Source: Planctomycetaceae bacterium
Lineage (GTDB): Bacteria; Planctomycetota; Planctomycetia; Planctomycetales; Planctomycetaceae
NCBI GenBank assembly: GCA_015485495.1
Contig: WFTL01000132.1
Span: forward strand, 1-64,000
Reading direction: 5' to 3'
DNA: 64,000 nucleotides
How positions within the stretch are numbered: position 1 is the first letter of the stretch; each line of letters begins with the position of its first letter. The notes below the pieces were generated by a model that did not search any database, was not told the origin of the DNA, and saw nothing but the letters and a program-made list of their open reading frames with translations. This document shows positions 43,773 to 52,513 of the stretch, in pieces. Both the position numbers and the translations under genes were made by a program.

Positions 43773-45497
43773 TCAGCCGACAGCCACCGCTGTCCCGGCA
43801 GCTCCGGCCGCTGCTGCCGTCTGGTCCGATTCTTCCGCATCGTCGTCGTCGCCGACCAGGTCGATGAATCCCTTCAGGTGAACGGCCCGTGTATGGTGTT
43901 TCAGTTTGGTCAGCGCCTTGCTTTCGATCTGGCGAATACGCTCCCGCGTGACTTTGAAGATCCGACCGGTTTCTTCCAGCGTGTAACTGTAGCCGTCACC
44001 CAGACCGTAACGCAGTTTGATGATTTCCCGCTCACGGTACGTCAGACTCTTGAGGACGTGATCGATTTTGTCCCGCAGCATCTGACGCGCTGCCGATTCC
44101 GCGGGGCTCTGCTCATGAGAGTCCTCCAGAAACTCACCGAAACTGCTGTCTTCGCTTTCTCCGACCGGGGTATCGAGGCTGATCGGATGCTTCCATGTCT
44201 TCATGATGCGTTCGGTTTCTTCGATACTCATTCCGACCGCTTCCGCCAGCTCTTCATTGCTCGGTTCCCGTCCGGTGGCCTGGCGGATTTCTTCGGCCCG
44301 GGACTTCAGCATGGAAATGTTCTGGAACATGTGAACGGGAATGCGAATCGTGCGGGCATGGTCGGCCACGGCACGGGTGATCGCCTGACGGATCCACCAG
44401 GTGGCATACGTGGAAAACTTGTAACCGCGACGATATTCGTATTTTTCCACGCCCCGCATGAGTCCGGCGTTGCCTTCCTGAATGAGGTCCAGAAAGCTGA
44501 GTCCGCGGTTGCGGTACTTCTTGGCAATGGACACCACCAGCCGCAGGTTGCCTCCGGACAGCTTCTGTTTGGCATCGGTCCAGGCGTCCATCCGACGACG
44601 GATTTCCCGGCAGCGGGCCAGGAACTGTTCGGGGGTTTCCAGAACCATCTGCACGTATTCTTCCAGCTCCCGTTCCAGAGACCGGCGTTCCGATTCGGCC
44701 GTCCGCAGGCCGCTCAGACAGGCGATTTCATCCTGAAGCTGTTCAATCCGCTCGCCAATCTGCAGCATCCGTTTCATGACCGGCTGCATGCGGTGCGTGC
44801 GCACGCTGAGTTCTTCGCACAGCGTGCACATCTTGACGCGGCGGGTGCGGATCCGTTCATGCAGGCGGCTGCGTTCCGGACTGTCTTCCGGCATCTGTCT
44901 CCAGGCATTGAAGTCGGCTTCGTTTTCCGCCATCAGGTGCCGCAGTGTGCGCAGGTTGTGTTCCATGCGACCTTCGACCTGTTCCTTGCGCACATCTTCG
45001 GTTTCCGATGTCCGCAGAGTCCGCTCAAAGGGCAGTTCACCACGCTGCACCTTTTCGATGGTCTCCACGGCGATGCGCAGAGCGAAGTCCGATTCGATCA
45101 CATGCCGCCGCATCCGCTTGCGGGTGATTTCGATCTGCTTGGCCAGAAAGATCTCCCGGTCGCGGCTGAGCAGCGGGATGTTCCCCATCTGACTCAGATA
45201 CATGCGGATCGGATCGCGTGAAGACAGAGCCGTCGTTTCGGCTCCCAGCAGAGCGCGGGCCGCTTTTTCGGCCTGCTCCTCCTTGACCTCTTCCTCGACC
45301 GGTTCCGGTTCAAGAGGAATATCGGGGTCTTCGATGAAATCCAGATTCTCGGCATCCAGAGCCTTGATCAGTTCGTCGACCATGGCGGGATCTCCGCCTT
45401 CGTCCGGCAGCCAGGCATGAACCTGCTGAATCGTGACAAAGCCTCGCTTCCTGCCAGCTTCAATGATCGCCTTCAGTCCACTATCCAGACGATGCAC
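43773..45497 (-). CDS. rpoD: Primary sigma factor RpoD (SigA type)
   Basis: This 574-residue sigma-70 factor directs RNA polymerase to housekeeping promoters. Region 1.1 is present (about 1-60), followed by an acidic linker. Region 1.2 ([22 protein letters not shown]), a non-conserved insert of about 170 residues, region 2 ([31 protein letters not shown] and [27 protein letters not shown]), region 3, and region 4 ([17 protein letters not shown] and [27 protein letters not shown]) follow. About 30 extra residues after region 4 are acidic and then Ala/Gly-rich. Start is GTG at 45497 with GGGGA about seven bases upstream. Confidence 0.96.
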   Translation of the reverse strand: MHRLDSGLKAIIEAGRKRGFVTIQQVHAWLPDEGGDPAMVDELIKALDAENLDFIEDPDIPLEPEPVEEEVKEEQAEKAARALLGAETTALSSRDPIRMYLSQMGNIPLLSRDREIFLAKQIEITRKRMRRHVIESDFALRIAVETIEKVQRGELPFERTLRTSETEDVRKEQVEGRMEHNLRTLRHLMAENEADFNAWRQMPEDSPERSRLHERIRTRRVKMCTLCEELSVRTHRMQPVMKRMLQIGERIEQLQDEIACLSGLRTAESERRSLERELEEYVQMVLETPEQFLARCREIRRRMDAWTDAKQKLSGGNLRLVVSIAKKYRNRGLSFLDLIQEGNAGLMRGVEKYEYRRGYKFSTYATWWIRQAITRAVADHARTIRIPVHMFQNISMLKSRAEEIRQATGREPSNEELAEAVGMSIEETERIMKTWKHPISLDTPVGESEDSSFGEFLEDSHEQSPAESAARQMLRDKIDHVLKSLTYREREIIKLRYGLGDGYSYTLEETGRIFKVTRERIRQIESKALTKLKHHTRAVHLKGFIDLVGDDDDAEESDQTAAAAGAAGTAVAVG

Positions 45498-46626
45498 GCC
45501 AGTCCCCTTCTTTCAAAAAATACGTATCCGGCCGATCACGACAGACACATGCACCGACAGCCCGGTCCAGGACCACGGTCTGTATCGTTCGCTGCATGCC
45601 TTTCAGCCGGCCGTATCGGGTGCCTGTTCCCGAAAAAAAAACGAGTGTCCGTGCCTCCCTGTGAGACACACGTCTCCGTGACTGCGTTGTGGCAGGTGTT
45701 CGTTGCGGCAGGTTTCGCTGCGGTGGGCATCGTGTTGAAACCGCCCGCCCCGGTATCGTTCTTCCAACGCAGGAAAATCTCAGCATACCGGGCTTCCGGA
45801 AAAATCAATCAACTGCATCGTGAATTTGCAGGGATCGGCAGCGAGTCGCTGAACTGAGATTCTTCCGCCCGCATTCCGACGATCGGCAGAATCGACCACC
45901 CCGCATTCGTCGCCCCCGAAGCAGGTCCGGCACGGCACGGGGCCGATTCGTATCCGGCCCACGGCAGCCCGGTCATCCGGCCGGATGGTGTGCGCACCGT
46001 GCCGTTCGGATGGACGGAAAACAACGGCGACCGGACAAGCCGCTGTCCCCTCAGGAACCGACCCGCTGGTCGGTCCGGTGCATGAACGTACCGCATTTCG
46101 CTGGTTCCCCGACTCCTTCGGATTCCACCTGGCACGTTATTTCCATTCGGCTGGTCCGCTGAGCGGAGCCGATCTGTCTGACATCGTCGTCTCGCCGACG
46201 CCGTGTTCACCCACCGACTGTCACCGGCCGCCGATCCTTCATGCGGTCCCGCCGTCTGTCGCCGGATGTCCGTCTGAACTCTGTTGTCGTCTGAACTTCG
46301 TCATCACAGACTACGCCGCACAGCGTCCGACTGCCTGCAACGGCTGGCTTCGATTATTCGCCGTGCCGGTCGCGGTCGTCAACCGGACAGTGTGCAGGAA
46401 ATGGACAAATTTCCGATCACGGCCGGCCGGGACGTGCCAGGACGGCACGTCGGCGAGACGACCGAAACCGAACGCCGAATTCTGCATTCCTCACCGCAGT
46501 TCCGGTTCCCGATTCGTTTCTGCAGATTCCATGCCGTGAGAGAAAAGTCCTGCGATCCGCCCTTGCGTCACTGTCCGGATGGCCGAGAATCCCGGTCGCT
46601 TTCCGTTTCCGCAGGACTGTGCACCG
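45498..46626. other. 1.1 kb rpoD-smpB intergenic region
   Basis: This is the largest gene-free stretch of the window. Open frames exist (for example 45985-46539 plus and 45809-46210 minus) but neither shows a recognisable domain or a ribosome-binding site. A run of nine A bases lies at about 45633-45641. I do not recognise rnpB, tmRNA, SRP RNA or 6S RNA hallmarks. It should hold the rpoD and smpB promoters. Confidence 0.5.
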
Positions 46627-47112
46627 ATGTCTGCCAAAAAACCATCATCCCGGGAAGAGTCCGAGACCCGGATCGTCTGCCGGAATCGCCGGGCCCGGCA
46701 CGACTACGACATTCTGGATCGGATCGACTGCGGAATTCAGCTTTTTGGAAGCGAGGTGAAAAGCATCCGCAACAGTCAGGTGTCCATTGAGGATTCGTAT
46801 GCGCGGGTCGAAAACGGTGAGGTCTGGCTGATCAACTGCGATATCGCGGAATACCCGCAGGCGACCATCGTCAACCACGACCGCCGCCGCAAACGGAAAC
46901 TGCTGCTGCATCGCCGGGAAATCCGAAAATTCGCCGAAGCCGGGCAGCAACAGGGCCTGACCCTGATTCCTCTGGCCATCCTGTTCCGTCGAGGCCTGGT
47001 CAAGGTGCGTCTGGGCCTCTGCCGGGGCCGACGAAAACATGACAAAAGAGAACAACTGAAACAGCAGGCCCACCGCCGCGAAATGGAAGCGGCTTTGCGG
47101 CGAAAACGATGA
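46627..47112 (+). CDS. smpB: SsrA-binding protein SmpB
   Basis: SmpB brings tmRNA to stalled ribosomes for trans-translation. The 161-residue product has RRARHDYDILDRIDCGIQLFGSEVKSIRNSQVSIEDSYARVENGEVWL, YPQATIVNHDRRRKRKLLLHRREI and the basic C-terminal tail KVRLGLCRGRRKHDKREQLKQQAHRREM, all canonical. ATG 46627 (MSAKKPSS) is preferred; an upstream in-frame ATG at 46579 would add 16 residues. No tmRNA gene is recognised nearby. Confidence 0.95.
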   Translation: MSAKKPSSREESETRIVCRNRRARHDYDILDRIDCGIQLFGSEVKSIRNSQVSIEDSYARVENGEVWLINCDIAEYPQATIVNHDRRRKRKLLLHRREIRKFAEAGQQQGLTLIPLAILFRRGLVKVRLGLCRGRRKHDKREQLKQQAHRREMEAALRRKR

Positions 47113-47485
47113 CAGCCGAACAGCCGTGCGGATCCGGAAACGGTACCGATTCCGAAAAACGGCACTCCAGTTGCTCATGAAAAGCCTCATCAGCAGCCGG
47201 CGGTCTGTGTCGGCTGCTTCAGCAGCCTTTCCCCGCTGCCGGTCGGCAGTGTTTTTCCTGTCCCCTGATTTCTGCATCTTTTCGGTCGGCTGTTCGGCTC
47301 TGAGCAGACCGACTCCCCTGTCTCTGCAGAATTTACAATTCCTTTTCGGCAGAACTTACAAATCGTCCAGGACTGAACCGGCCGCCCCGGATCTTTCAGC
47401 CGGCCACAGGAAGTGGTCCACAGAATCCGCAGCCGCCCGGTCCAGACAGCCCGTTCCATCAGATTCCTCTGGCAAGGACGCCACG
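47113..47485. other. smpB-protease intergenic region with imperfect repeats
   Basis: About 370 bases. The protease frame is open upstream to 47126, but its translation there is Arg/Ser/Pro-rich and lacks similarity, and AAGGA precedes the ATG at 47486. The only clear structure is a pair of 13-base repeats at 47326-47361. Confidence 0.45.
47326..47361. repeat. Imperfect 13-base direct repeats
   Basis: GCAGAATTTACAA (47326-47338) and GCAGAACTTACAA (47349-47361) differ by one base and repeat with a 23-base period. They are AT-rich in a GC-rich region and lie about 125 bases before the thioredoxin-protease start. They may be an operator or part of its promoter. Confidence 0.5.
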
Positions 47486-49042
47486 ATGACCCTGATCGCC
47501 CTGATGATGCTGGCCGCCGATCCGTCCGGTGACCAGGTCCCCGAAATTCTGCTGCTGGATTTCACAGCCAGCTACTGTCAGCCGTGCCAGCAGATGGTGC
47601 CCGTCATTCAGCGAATGGAAAAGTCCGGGTTTCCGATCCGCAGGATCGACACCACCGAACACCCGGACATCATGCTGCGCTACAACGTGGACCGCATTCC
47701 CACCTTCATTCTGCTGGTCAACGGAAAAGAAACGCAGCGGCTGACCGGCATCCAGTCGGAACGGGAGCTGCGTCGCATCATGACGGATGCCTGGGACCGG
47801 CTGCATCCGCGTGACACTTCTGCGGACCCGCCTGTTCCGGCGACAGCGGAACACTCCAGGGAAGAACGATCGGGCGGGGGGCTGCGGGGCATTCTGGCCC
47901 GGCTGCGATCCGGTCTGAGCGGCCGGAAAAACGGCTCCGGGTTTCGCCATCCCACCTTTCGGGCTCAGAATCCCGATCCGGCTCCGGCTGTTCACGAGAA
48001 AGCCACGGAAAAAGCTCTGGCCGCGACGGTCCGCGTGCGGGTGAAAAGCCGCGACGGTTCGAAGGAAGACGTGGGAACCGGCTCCATTCTCCACAGCACG
48101 ACCGGTGAATCCATCATTCTCACGTGTGCCCACCTGTTCCGGGAAACCGGCCGGAACCCGAAGACAGAAGTGGACGTATTCCGAAACGGCCGGGTGCTCA
48201 GTTATCCGGCCCGCATCGTGCGCGGGGATCATTATTCGGACCTGGCGATCCTGCAGATCCAGAACCGAAACGCGCTGCCGACCGTGAGCCTTGCTTCTCT
48301 GGACCAGAAGACTCCCCCGAATACTCCCGCATTCAGCATGGGGTGCGATCACGGAGAGGAGCCTTCTTCGCTGTCTGTGAAAATCGTGGATCTGAACCGC
48401 TACGACACCAATGTGCCTCCACACCTGGTCTGTTCGACGGCGCCTCGCCAGGGACGCTCAGGAGGCGGTCTGTTCAATGCGGCCGGCCAGCTCATCGGCG
48501 TGTGCAGCTGCGCGGACTACGAACAGAAAGAAGGGCTGTACATGGCCCGGCAGCCGATTCTGGATCTGTTCCGAAAAGCGAAACTGACCCATGTTCTGAC
48601 ACAGAGTGATGAACAGAGCCCCGCGGCGATCCCCTCAGAAACACCCCGACCCGATTCCGAGTCCTCCGATGACGATCTCATCGCTTCCATCTTCGGAAGC
48701 GAGGAAACAGATTCCGATCCGGCGGTCACTGAAACGGTGGAGACTGAGGCTGCGGCACGCGACACGCCGTCCCCGAACACCGCTCCGGACCATGTCGATG
48801 ATTTTCATGAGCTCACGGCGATTTCCGAACAGGCCGTCCGCGACGCGGCCACCGACACCGATGTCGAAGTGACCGTCATTGTGGAATCGCGCAGCGGATC
48901 CTTCGAAAAGGAAATGATCGTTATCCGCCGCCCGACTCCCTGGCTGCTGGAGCTGCTGACCGGCCGTGCCGGCGCGTCGGGACAGGTGGCATCTGTCCGG
49001 AAGCCGGCACCGCCAGGGGGCGCCGGATGGATCCACCCGTAA
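47486..49042 (+). CDS. Thioredoxin-trypsin-like serine protease fusion
   Basis: This 518-residue protein joins two folds. Residues about 15-105 are thioredoxin-like with LLLDFTASYCQPCQQMVPVI (CQPC at about 31-34 instead of CGPC) and the cis-Pro loop DRIPTFILLVNG. After a basic linker comes a trypsin/HtrA-type protease (about 175-370) with the triad His in TCAHLF (about 214), Asp in YSDLAIL (about 251) and Ser in GRSGGGLF (about 325). An acidic linker and a short C-terminal beta segment (EVTVIVESRSGSFEKEMIVIRR) end it. The N-terminal segment is weakly hydrophobic, so export is uncertain. The ATG has AAGGA seven bases upstream. A redox-linked protein quality role is inferred. Confidence 0.82.
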   Translation: MTLIALMMLAADPSGDQVPEILLLDFTASYCQPCQQMVPVIQRMEKSGFPIRRIDTTEHPDIMLRYNVDRIPTFILLVNGKETQRLTGIQSERELRRIMTDAWDRLHPRDTSADPPVPATAEHSREERSGGGLRGILARLRSGLSGRKNGSGFRHPTFRAQNPDPAPAVHEKATEKALAATVRVRVKSRDGSKEDVGTGSILHSTTGESIILTCAHLFRETGRNPKTEVDVFRNGRVLSYPARIVRGDHYSDLAILQIQNRNALPTVSLASLDQKTPPNTPAFSMGCDHGEEPSSLSVKIVDLNRYDTNVPPHLVCSTAPRQGRSGGGLFNAAGQLIGVCSCADYEQKEGLYMARQPILDLFRKAKLTHVLTQSDEQSPAAIPSETPRPDSESSDDDLIASIFGSEETDSDPAVTETVETEAAARDTPSPNTAPDHVDDFHELTAISEQAVRDAATDTDVEVTVIVESRSGSFEKEMIVIRRPTPWLLELLTGRAGASGQVASVRKPAPPGGAGWIHP

Positions 49043-49133
49043 ACGACATTCGGTTTTCCTGGTGAATCTCCTGGTGAGAAAGGCCGTCGGCACCACCGTT
49101 TGCCTGCCCCTGTCGGAGTGAAAAGGCCACCAG

Positions 49134-50816
49134 GTGTCCAGAACTCTGCTGAAACCTGTCCCGAAACCGGACGCGGCGGAATCCTCCGTCACGCCGCCGT
49201 CCCTGGATTCCGGCCGGCCGCAGGATCGGTACGGACCGGACACCGCTTCCCGCAGCACACACGTTTCCGTTGTCGGAGTTCTGCTGGCAGTCACTCCGTT
49301 TCTGATGATTCCTCTGGCCCATCTGGCCTCGAATCCCGAAACGGCGACCGGGATGTTTCACTACGAACTTCCCTACTACGTCGCCAACGGACGAGCGGTC
49401 CTGGAACGCGGCCACGGACTCCTGTACCCCAACCCGTACGATCCGTCCGAAGAAGCGCCCGCGATCTACTTTCACTGGCTGCCGGAACTGCTGGGAGCGG
49501 CTGTCGTCCAGGGACACATCGATCCTGGGATGCTGATGGTCGGCCTGACGATCGTCGCCGCGATTCTTCTGGCCGTGGTCACAGACCGTCTGATTCGGGT
49601 CTGTCTTCCAGGAAGAGCCGGATCGGACCCTCTGCCACTGCTGGCAGCCATGTGGGGCGGCGGAGGCCTCGTCCTGGCCGGCGTTGTCCTGCAGACGCTC
49701 ACCGGACCTTCGGATCGAGGACTGCTCAGTCTGGATCCCGGAAACGGGATGTGGTTTCTGAACTGGGGCCGCAATGCGCTGTTTCCCACCGAAGCTGTTT
49801 ATCACGCCCTGGTCGCTCTGTGCTGGATGGCCGAAATCCGCGGTCGGCCGTTTCCGGCCACGGGCTGGCTGCTGCTGCTGGCCACCACCCATCCCTGGTC
49901 GGGTCTGGAGCTGCTGCTGACAATCTGTACCTGGCGGGGCCTGGTGCTGTGGCTGCATCGCCGGCGATCGGACTGGCTGCATCTGCTCACCGCGGCGGGA
50001 CTGCTGATCGTCTTTCTGGCGTACTACCGGTGGTGGCTGCCATCGTTCCCGTCTCATGCAGCACTGCAGCGGGTGTGGGAACTGGACTGGAGTCTGCCGG
50101 GGCTTTCGGCGGCCGCAGCCTGGGGACCGGTGGCCTGTCTGGCCGGCATTCGGCTGGCCACCGAGCGTGGGGTGCTGCATCGGCGGTCGGTCCGATTTCT
50201 TCTGTGCGCTCTGACCATCGCCCTGCTGCTGTCGCTGCACGATCGATTCATGCGGCCGGTTCAGCCGCTGCATTTCACGCGCGGATACGTGTGGATGCCT
50301 CTGTTTCTGCTGGGAGCGCCCGTCCTGCTGAAAGGAATCCGGACACTGTGGGGACGTGGCGGAATCCGCAGAACGGCTGCCGTGCTGCTGTGCCTCCTTT
50401 TCACGACCGACAACGTCGTGTTTTCACTGGTTCACAGTCAGCGTCAGTTGCACCGGCTGGACGGGTTTCACCTGGACCTGCATGAACGCGCTCTTCTGGC
50501 ACAGCTGCACGGCCGATATGCCGATCGAATCGTTCTGACCGATTCCCTGAAGCTCAACTATCTGCTGCCGGCCTGGACAGACCTGCGGCCGTGGCTGGGA
50601 CATCAGTTCAACACGCCCGATTTCCCGAGGCGACGGCGCATCATGGATCAGTGTTTTCCCGACGGAACGATCGTCGTGGACCGCATCCCCGACGAAGTCA
50701 CGCTGCTTGTCCTGAACCGGCGTCGGAACGCGTCGCCTCTGGCAGCCAGCGGACGATGGATCGACGGCAGTCCGGCGAATGCCGAGTGGGTCGTCTGGAT
50801 CCGGACGGCTCCATGA
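49134..50816 (+). CDS. Polytopic membrane protein, possibly GT-C-like
   Basis: This 560-residue protein starts at GTG 49134. After about 45 polar residues come roughly ten hydrophobic spans, including VVGVLLAVTPFLMIPLAHLA, GLTIVAAILLAVV, GWLLLLATTHPWSGLELLL, LLTAAGLLIVFLAYY and FLLCALTIALLLSLH. A long loop after the first span holds YELPYYVANGRAVLERGHGLLYPNPY, which resembles the first extracytoplasmic loop of membrane glycosyltransferases. The C-terminal 140 residues are soluble. A mannosyltransferase-like role is possible but unproven. It ends seven bases before the convergent HD-GYP gene. Confidence 0.7.
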   Translation: MSRTLLKPVPKPDAAESSVTPPSLDSGRPQDRYGPDTASRSTHVSVVGVLLAVTPFLMIPLAHLASNPETATGMFHYELPYYVANGRAVLERGHGLLYPNPYDPSEEAPAIYFHWLPELLGAAVVQGHIDPGMLMVGLTIVAAILLAVVTDRLIRVCLPGRAGSDPLPLLAAMWGGGGLVLAGVVLQTLTGPSDRGLLSLDPGNGMWFLNWGRNALFPTEAVYHALVALCWMAEIRGRPFPATGWLLLLATTHPWSGLELLLTICTWRGLVLWLHRRRSDWLHLLTAAGLLIVFLAYYRWWLPSFPSHAALQRVWELDWSLPGLSAAAAWGPVACLAGIRLATERGVLHRRSVRFLLCALTIALLLSLHDRFMRPVQPLHFTRGYVWMPLFLLGAPVLLKGIRTLWGRGGIRRTAAVLLCLLFTTDNVVFSLVHSQRQLHRLDGFHLDLHERALLAQLHGRYADRIVLTDSLKLNYLLPAWTDLRPWLGHQFNTPDFPRRRRIMDQCFPDGTIVVDRIPDEVTLLVLNRRRNASPLAASGRWIDGSPANAEWVVWIRTAP

Positions 50817-50823
50817 TGTCGGT

Positions 50824-52047
50824 TCACGTTGCGGGAACGCGTGCCAGGGCAACGGAATTGCTGTCGCCTGCCGTCCCGTCCGCAGGTTCTGCTTCCGGTT
50901 CTTCATCGGGATGGACGGCCGCGATGAGCTGAAAATCCCGGCGCAGAGACAGGGCCAAGTCGACCAGTCGGGGGTCGAAATGCGTGCCGCGGCTCTCTTT
51001 GAGAATCTTCACGACGCGTTCTTCCGACATGGCCTTTCGGTACACGCGGTTCTGTGTCAGAGCATCATACACGTCGGCCACGGCCACGATGCGCGCCGAA
51101 AGAGGAATGTCTTCCCCCTTCAGTCCCTGCGGATATCCCTGACCATCCCAGCGTTCATGATGGCTCAAAGCGATCTCCCGCGCTTTGCGCAGCACAGGAG
51201 ATTCACTGCCGGCCAGCATGTCGGCTCCGATCGTGGTATGCGTTTCCATGACCTGCCGTTCTTCCGGCGTCAGAGGTCCCGGCTTGCGCAGAACGGAATC
51301 GGGGATGCCGATTTTCCCGACGTCGTGCATGGGAGCGGCCAGACGAATCAGGTCAACTTCCTCCTGATCCAGCCCGACGGCCATGGCCAGACGGGCACTG
51401 TACAGCCCCACCCGCTTGATGTGATTGCCGGTTTCCGTATCCCGATGCACGGAAGCCCGCACCAGCAGATGAATGGTTTCTTCGTACGCCCGCATCAGCG
51501 CGGCCGTGCGGGTGCGCACCTGGTTTTCCAGATCGCGGGTGTGTTCGTCCTGCAGCCGTTTCAGATGCCGTTTTTCGCTCAGAGTCGATGCCATCTGAGC
51601 CACTTCAGCCGCGTCGAACGGTTTTTTCAGAATGAGCACCTGATGAGGGCGTCCCAGATGGGCATCGATTTCCTGCCAGGTGAATTCCGAAGAAGCCGTG
51701 CAGATCACGATTTCCAGATCCGGATCGATGTGCCAGAGCTGTTCAATGACCTCCAGCCCCCGATCTTCTGAAGGAAGCCGAATATCCACGAAGGCCAGAT
51801 CGAACCAGGCGCCCTGAATCATCGTCAACTGGGCCTTTTCGACCGCTTCGGTCCCCTGGTACGCATGTTCCAGGTGCCAGTCAGTTCCTGGACCGGCGTA
51901 GCTGCCGAAACTTCCGGTGGGTGCATCCACCGCGGAAGAAGGTTCTCCGTACGGCGCCTCGGTGAAAATCCGTGTGAACTCTTCATGGATCACCGGATTT
52001 CTGTCCACAATCAGAACGCGGCGGGAGGGATGAGCTTCAGCAATCAT
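50824..52047 (-). CDS. Response regulator with HD-GYP domain
   Basis: This 407-residue protein combines a receiver domain with an HD-GYP output, which usually hydrolyses cyclic di-GMP. The receiver has LIVDRNP and the acceptor Asp88 in FDLAFVDIRLP. A coiled-coil linker (about 155-190) leads to the HD pair at 241-242 (MHDVGKIGIPD), HHERWDGQGYP with GYP at 304-306, and VADVYDALT. All catalytic residues look intact. The start is fixed by GGAGG seven bases before ATG 52047. The insert before the Asp (about residues 30-60) is longer than usual. The partner kinase is not in the window. Confidence 0.92.
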   Translation of the reverse strand: MIAEAHPSRRVLIVDRNPVIHEEFTRIFTEAPYGEPSSAVDAPTGSFGSYAGPGTDWHLEHAYQGTEAVEKAQLTMIQGAWFDLAFVDIRLPSEDRGLEVIEQLWHIDPDLEIVICTASSEFTWQEIDAHLGRPHQVLILKKPFDAAEVAQMASTLSEKRHLKRLQDEHTRDLENQVRTRTAALMRAYEETIHLLVRASVHRDTETGNHIKRVGLYSARLAMAVGLDQEEVDLIRLAAPMHDVGKIGIPDSVLRKPGPLTPEERQVMETHTTIGADMLAGSESPVLRKAREIALSHHERWDGQGYPQGLKGEDIPLSARIVAVADVYDALTQNRVYRKAMSEERVVKILKESRGTHFDPRLVDLALSLRRDFQLIAAVHPDEEPEAEPADGTAGDSNSVALARVPAT

Positions 52048-52405
52048 CGGCGCACCTCCTGCACAGCCACGGAAGGGAATCCCGTGGCGGGACACACACC
52101 AGAATGCCGAAATCGCCGGTTCATACAGTTCGGTTCGCAATGCGGATACGGAAAAGATGTGGAACGCTCCGCAGGGAACGGACACCCGTCCGCATCGGTT
52201 ATCGGGGCTCCGGCAGGACGATTGACGGGATTCTCCGCCGGGCAGGAAGGGTCCCCAGGGGGAGAATACGGAAAACGGGCAGGTGTACCGATTGTGAGGA
52301 ATCTGCGCGGGGCTGCCGGCCGCCAGGAACCTTATCCACTGGAACCACGCCCGATCAACGGCACCGCGGGAATCGCTGTCACCGGCGCAATCGGTGAAAT
52401 CGGTC
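52048..52405. other. Divergent intergenic region
   Basis: About 360 bases between the HD-GYP gene and the promoter of the TlpA-like gene. No gene or repeat is visible. Confidence 0.4.
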
Positions 52406-52435
52406 GTGACTTGAAATCGCCCGCTGGTCTACACT
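52406..52435 (+). promoter_or_regulatory. Possible promoter of the TlpA-like gene
   Basis: GTGACT (52406-52411) and TACACT (52430-52435) are 18 bases apart. The start would be near 52442, about 70 bases before the ATG at 52514. Confidence 0.35.
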
Positions 52436-52513
52436 GAGACAACTTTCTGCCGTGCGGTCATACGCGCTGGGTGGAAATCTGTCACCATCGACCCGTCGCC
52501 TGGAGTTGCAGGG

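Noticed and set aside
45809-46210. 133-codon minus-strand frame in the same gap
   Set aside because: There is no recognisable domain. It could be a decayed gene, but nothing shows this.
45985-46539. 184-codon open frame in the rpoD-smpB gap
   Set aside because: There is no domain and no ribosome-binding site, and its Arg/Ser/Pro-rich composition is typical of non-coding frames in GC-rich DNA.
47126-47485. Upstream extension of the thioredoxin-protease frame
   Set aside because: The composition is Arg/Ser-rich without similarity, and a ribosome-binding site precedes ATG 47486.
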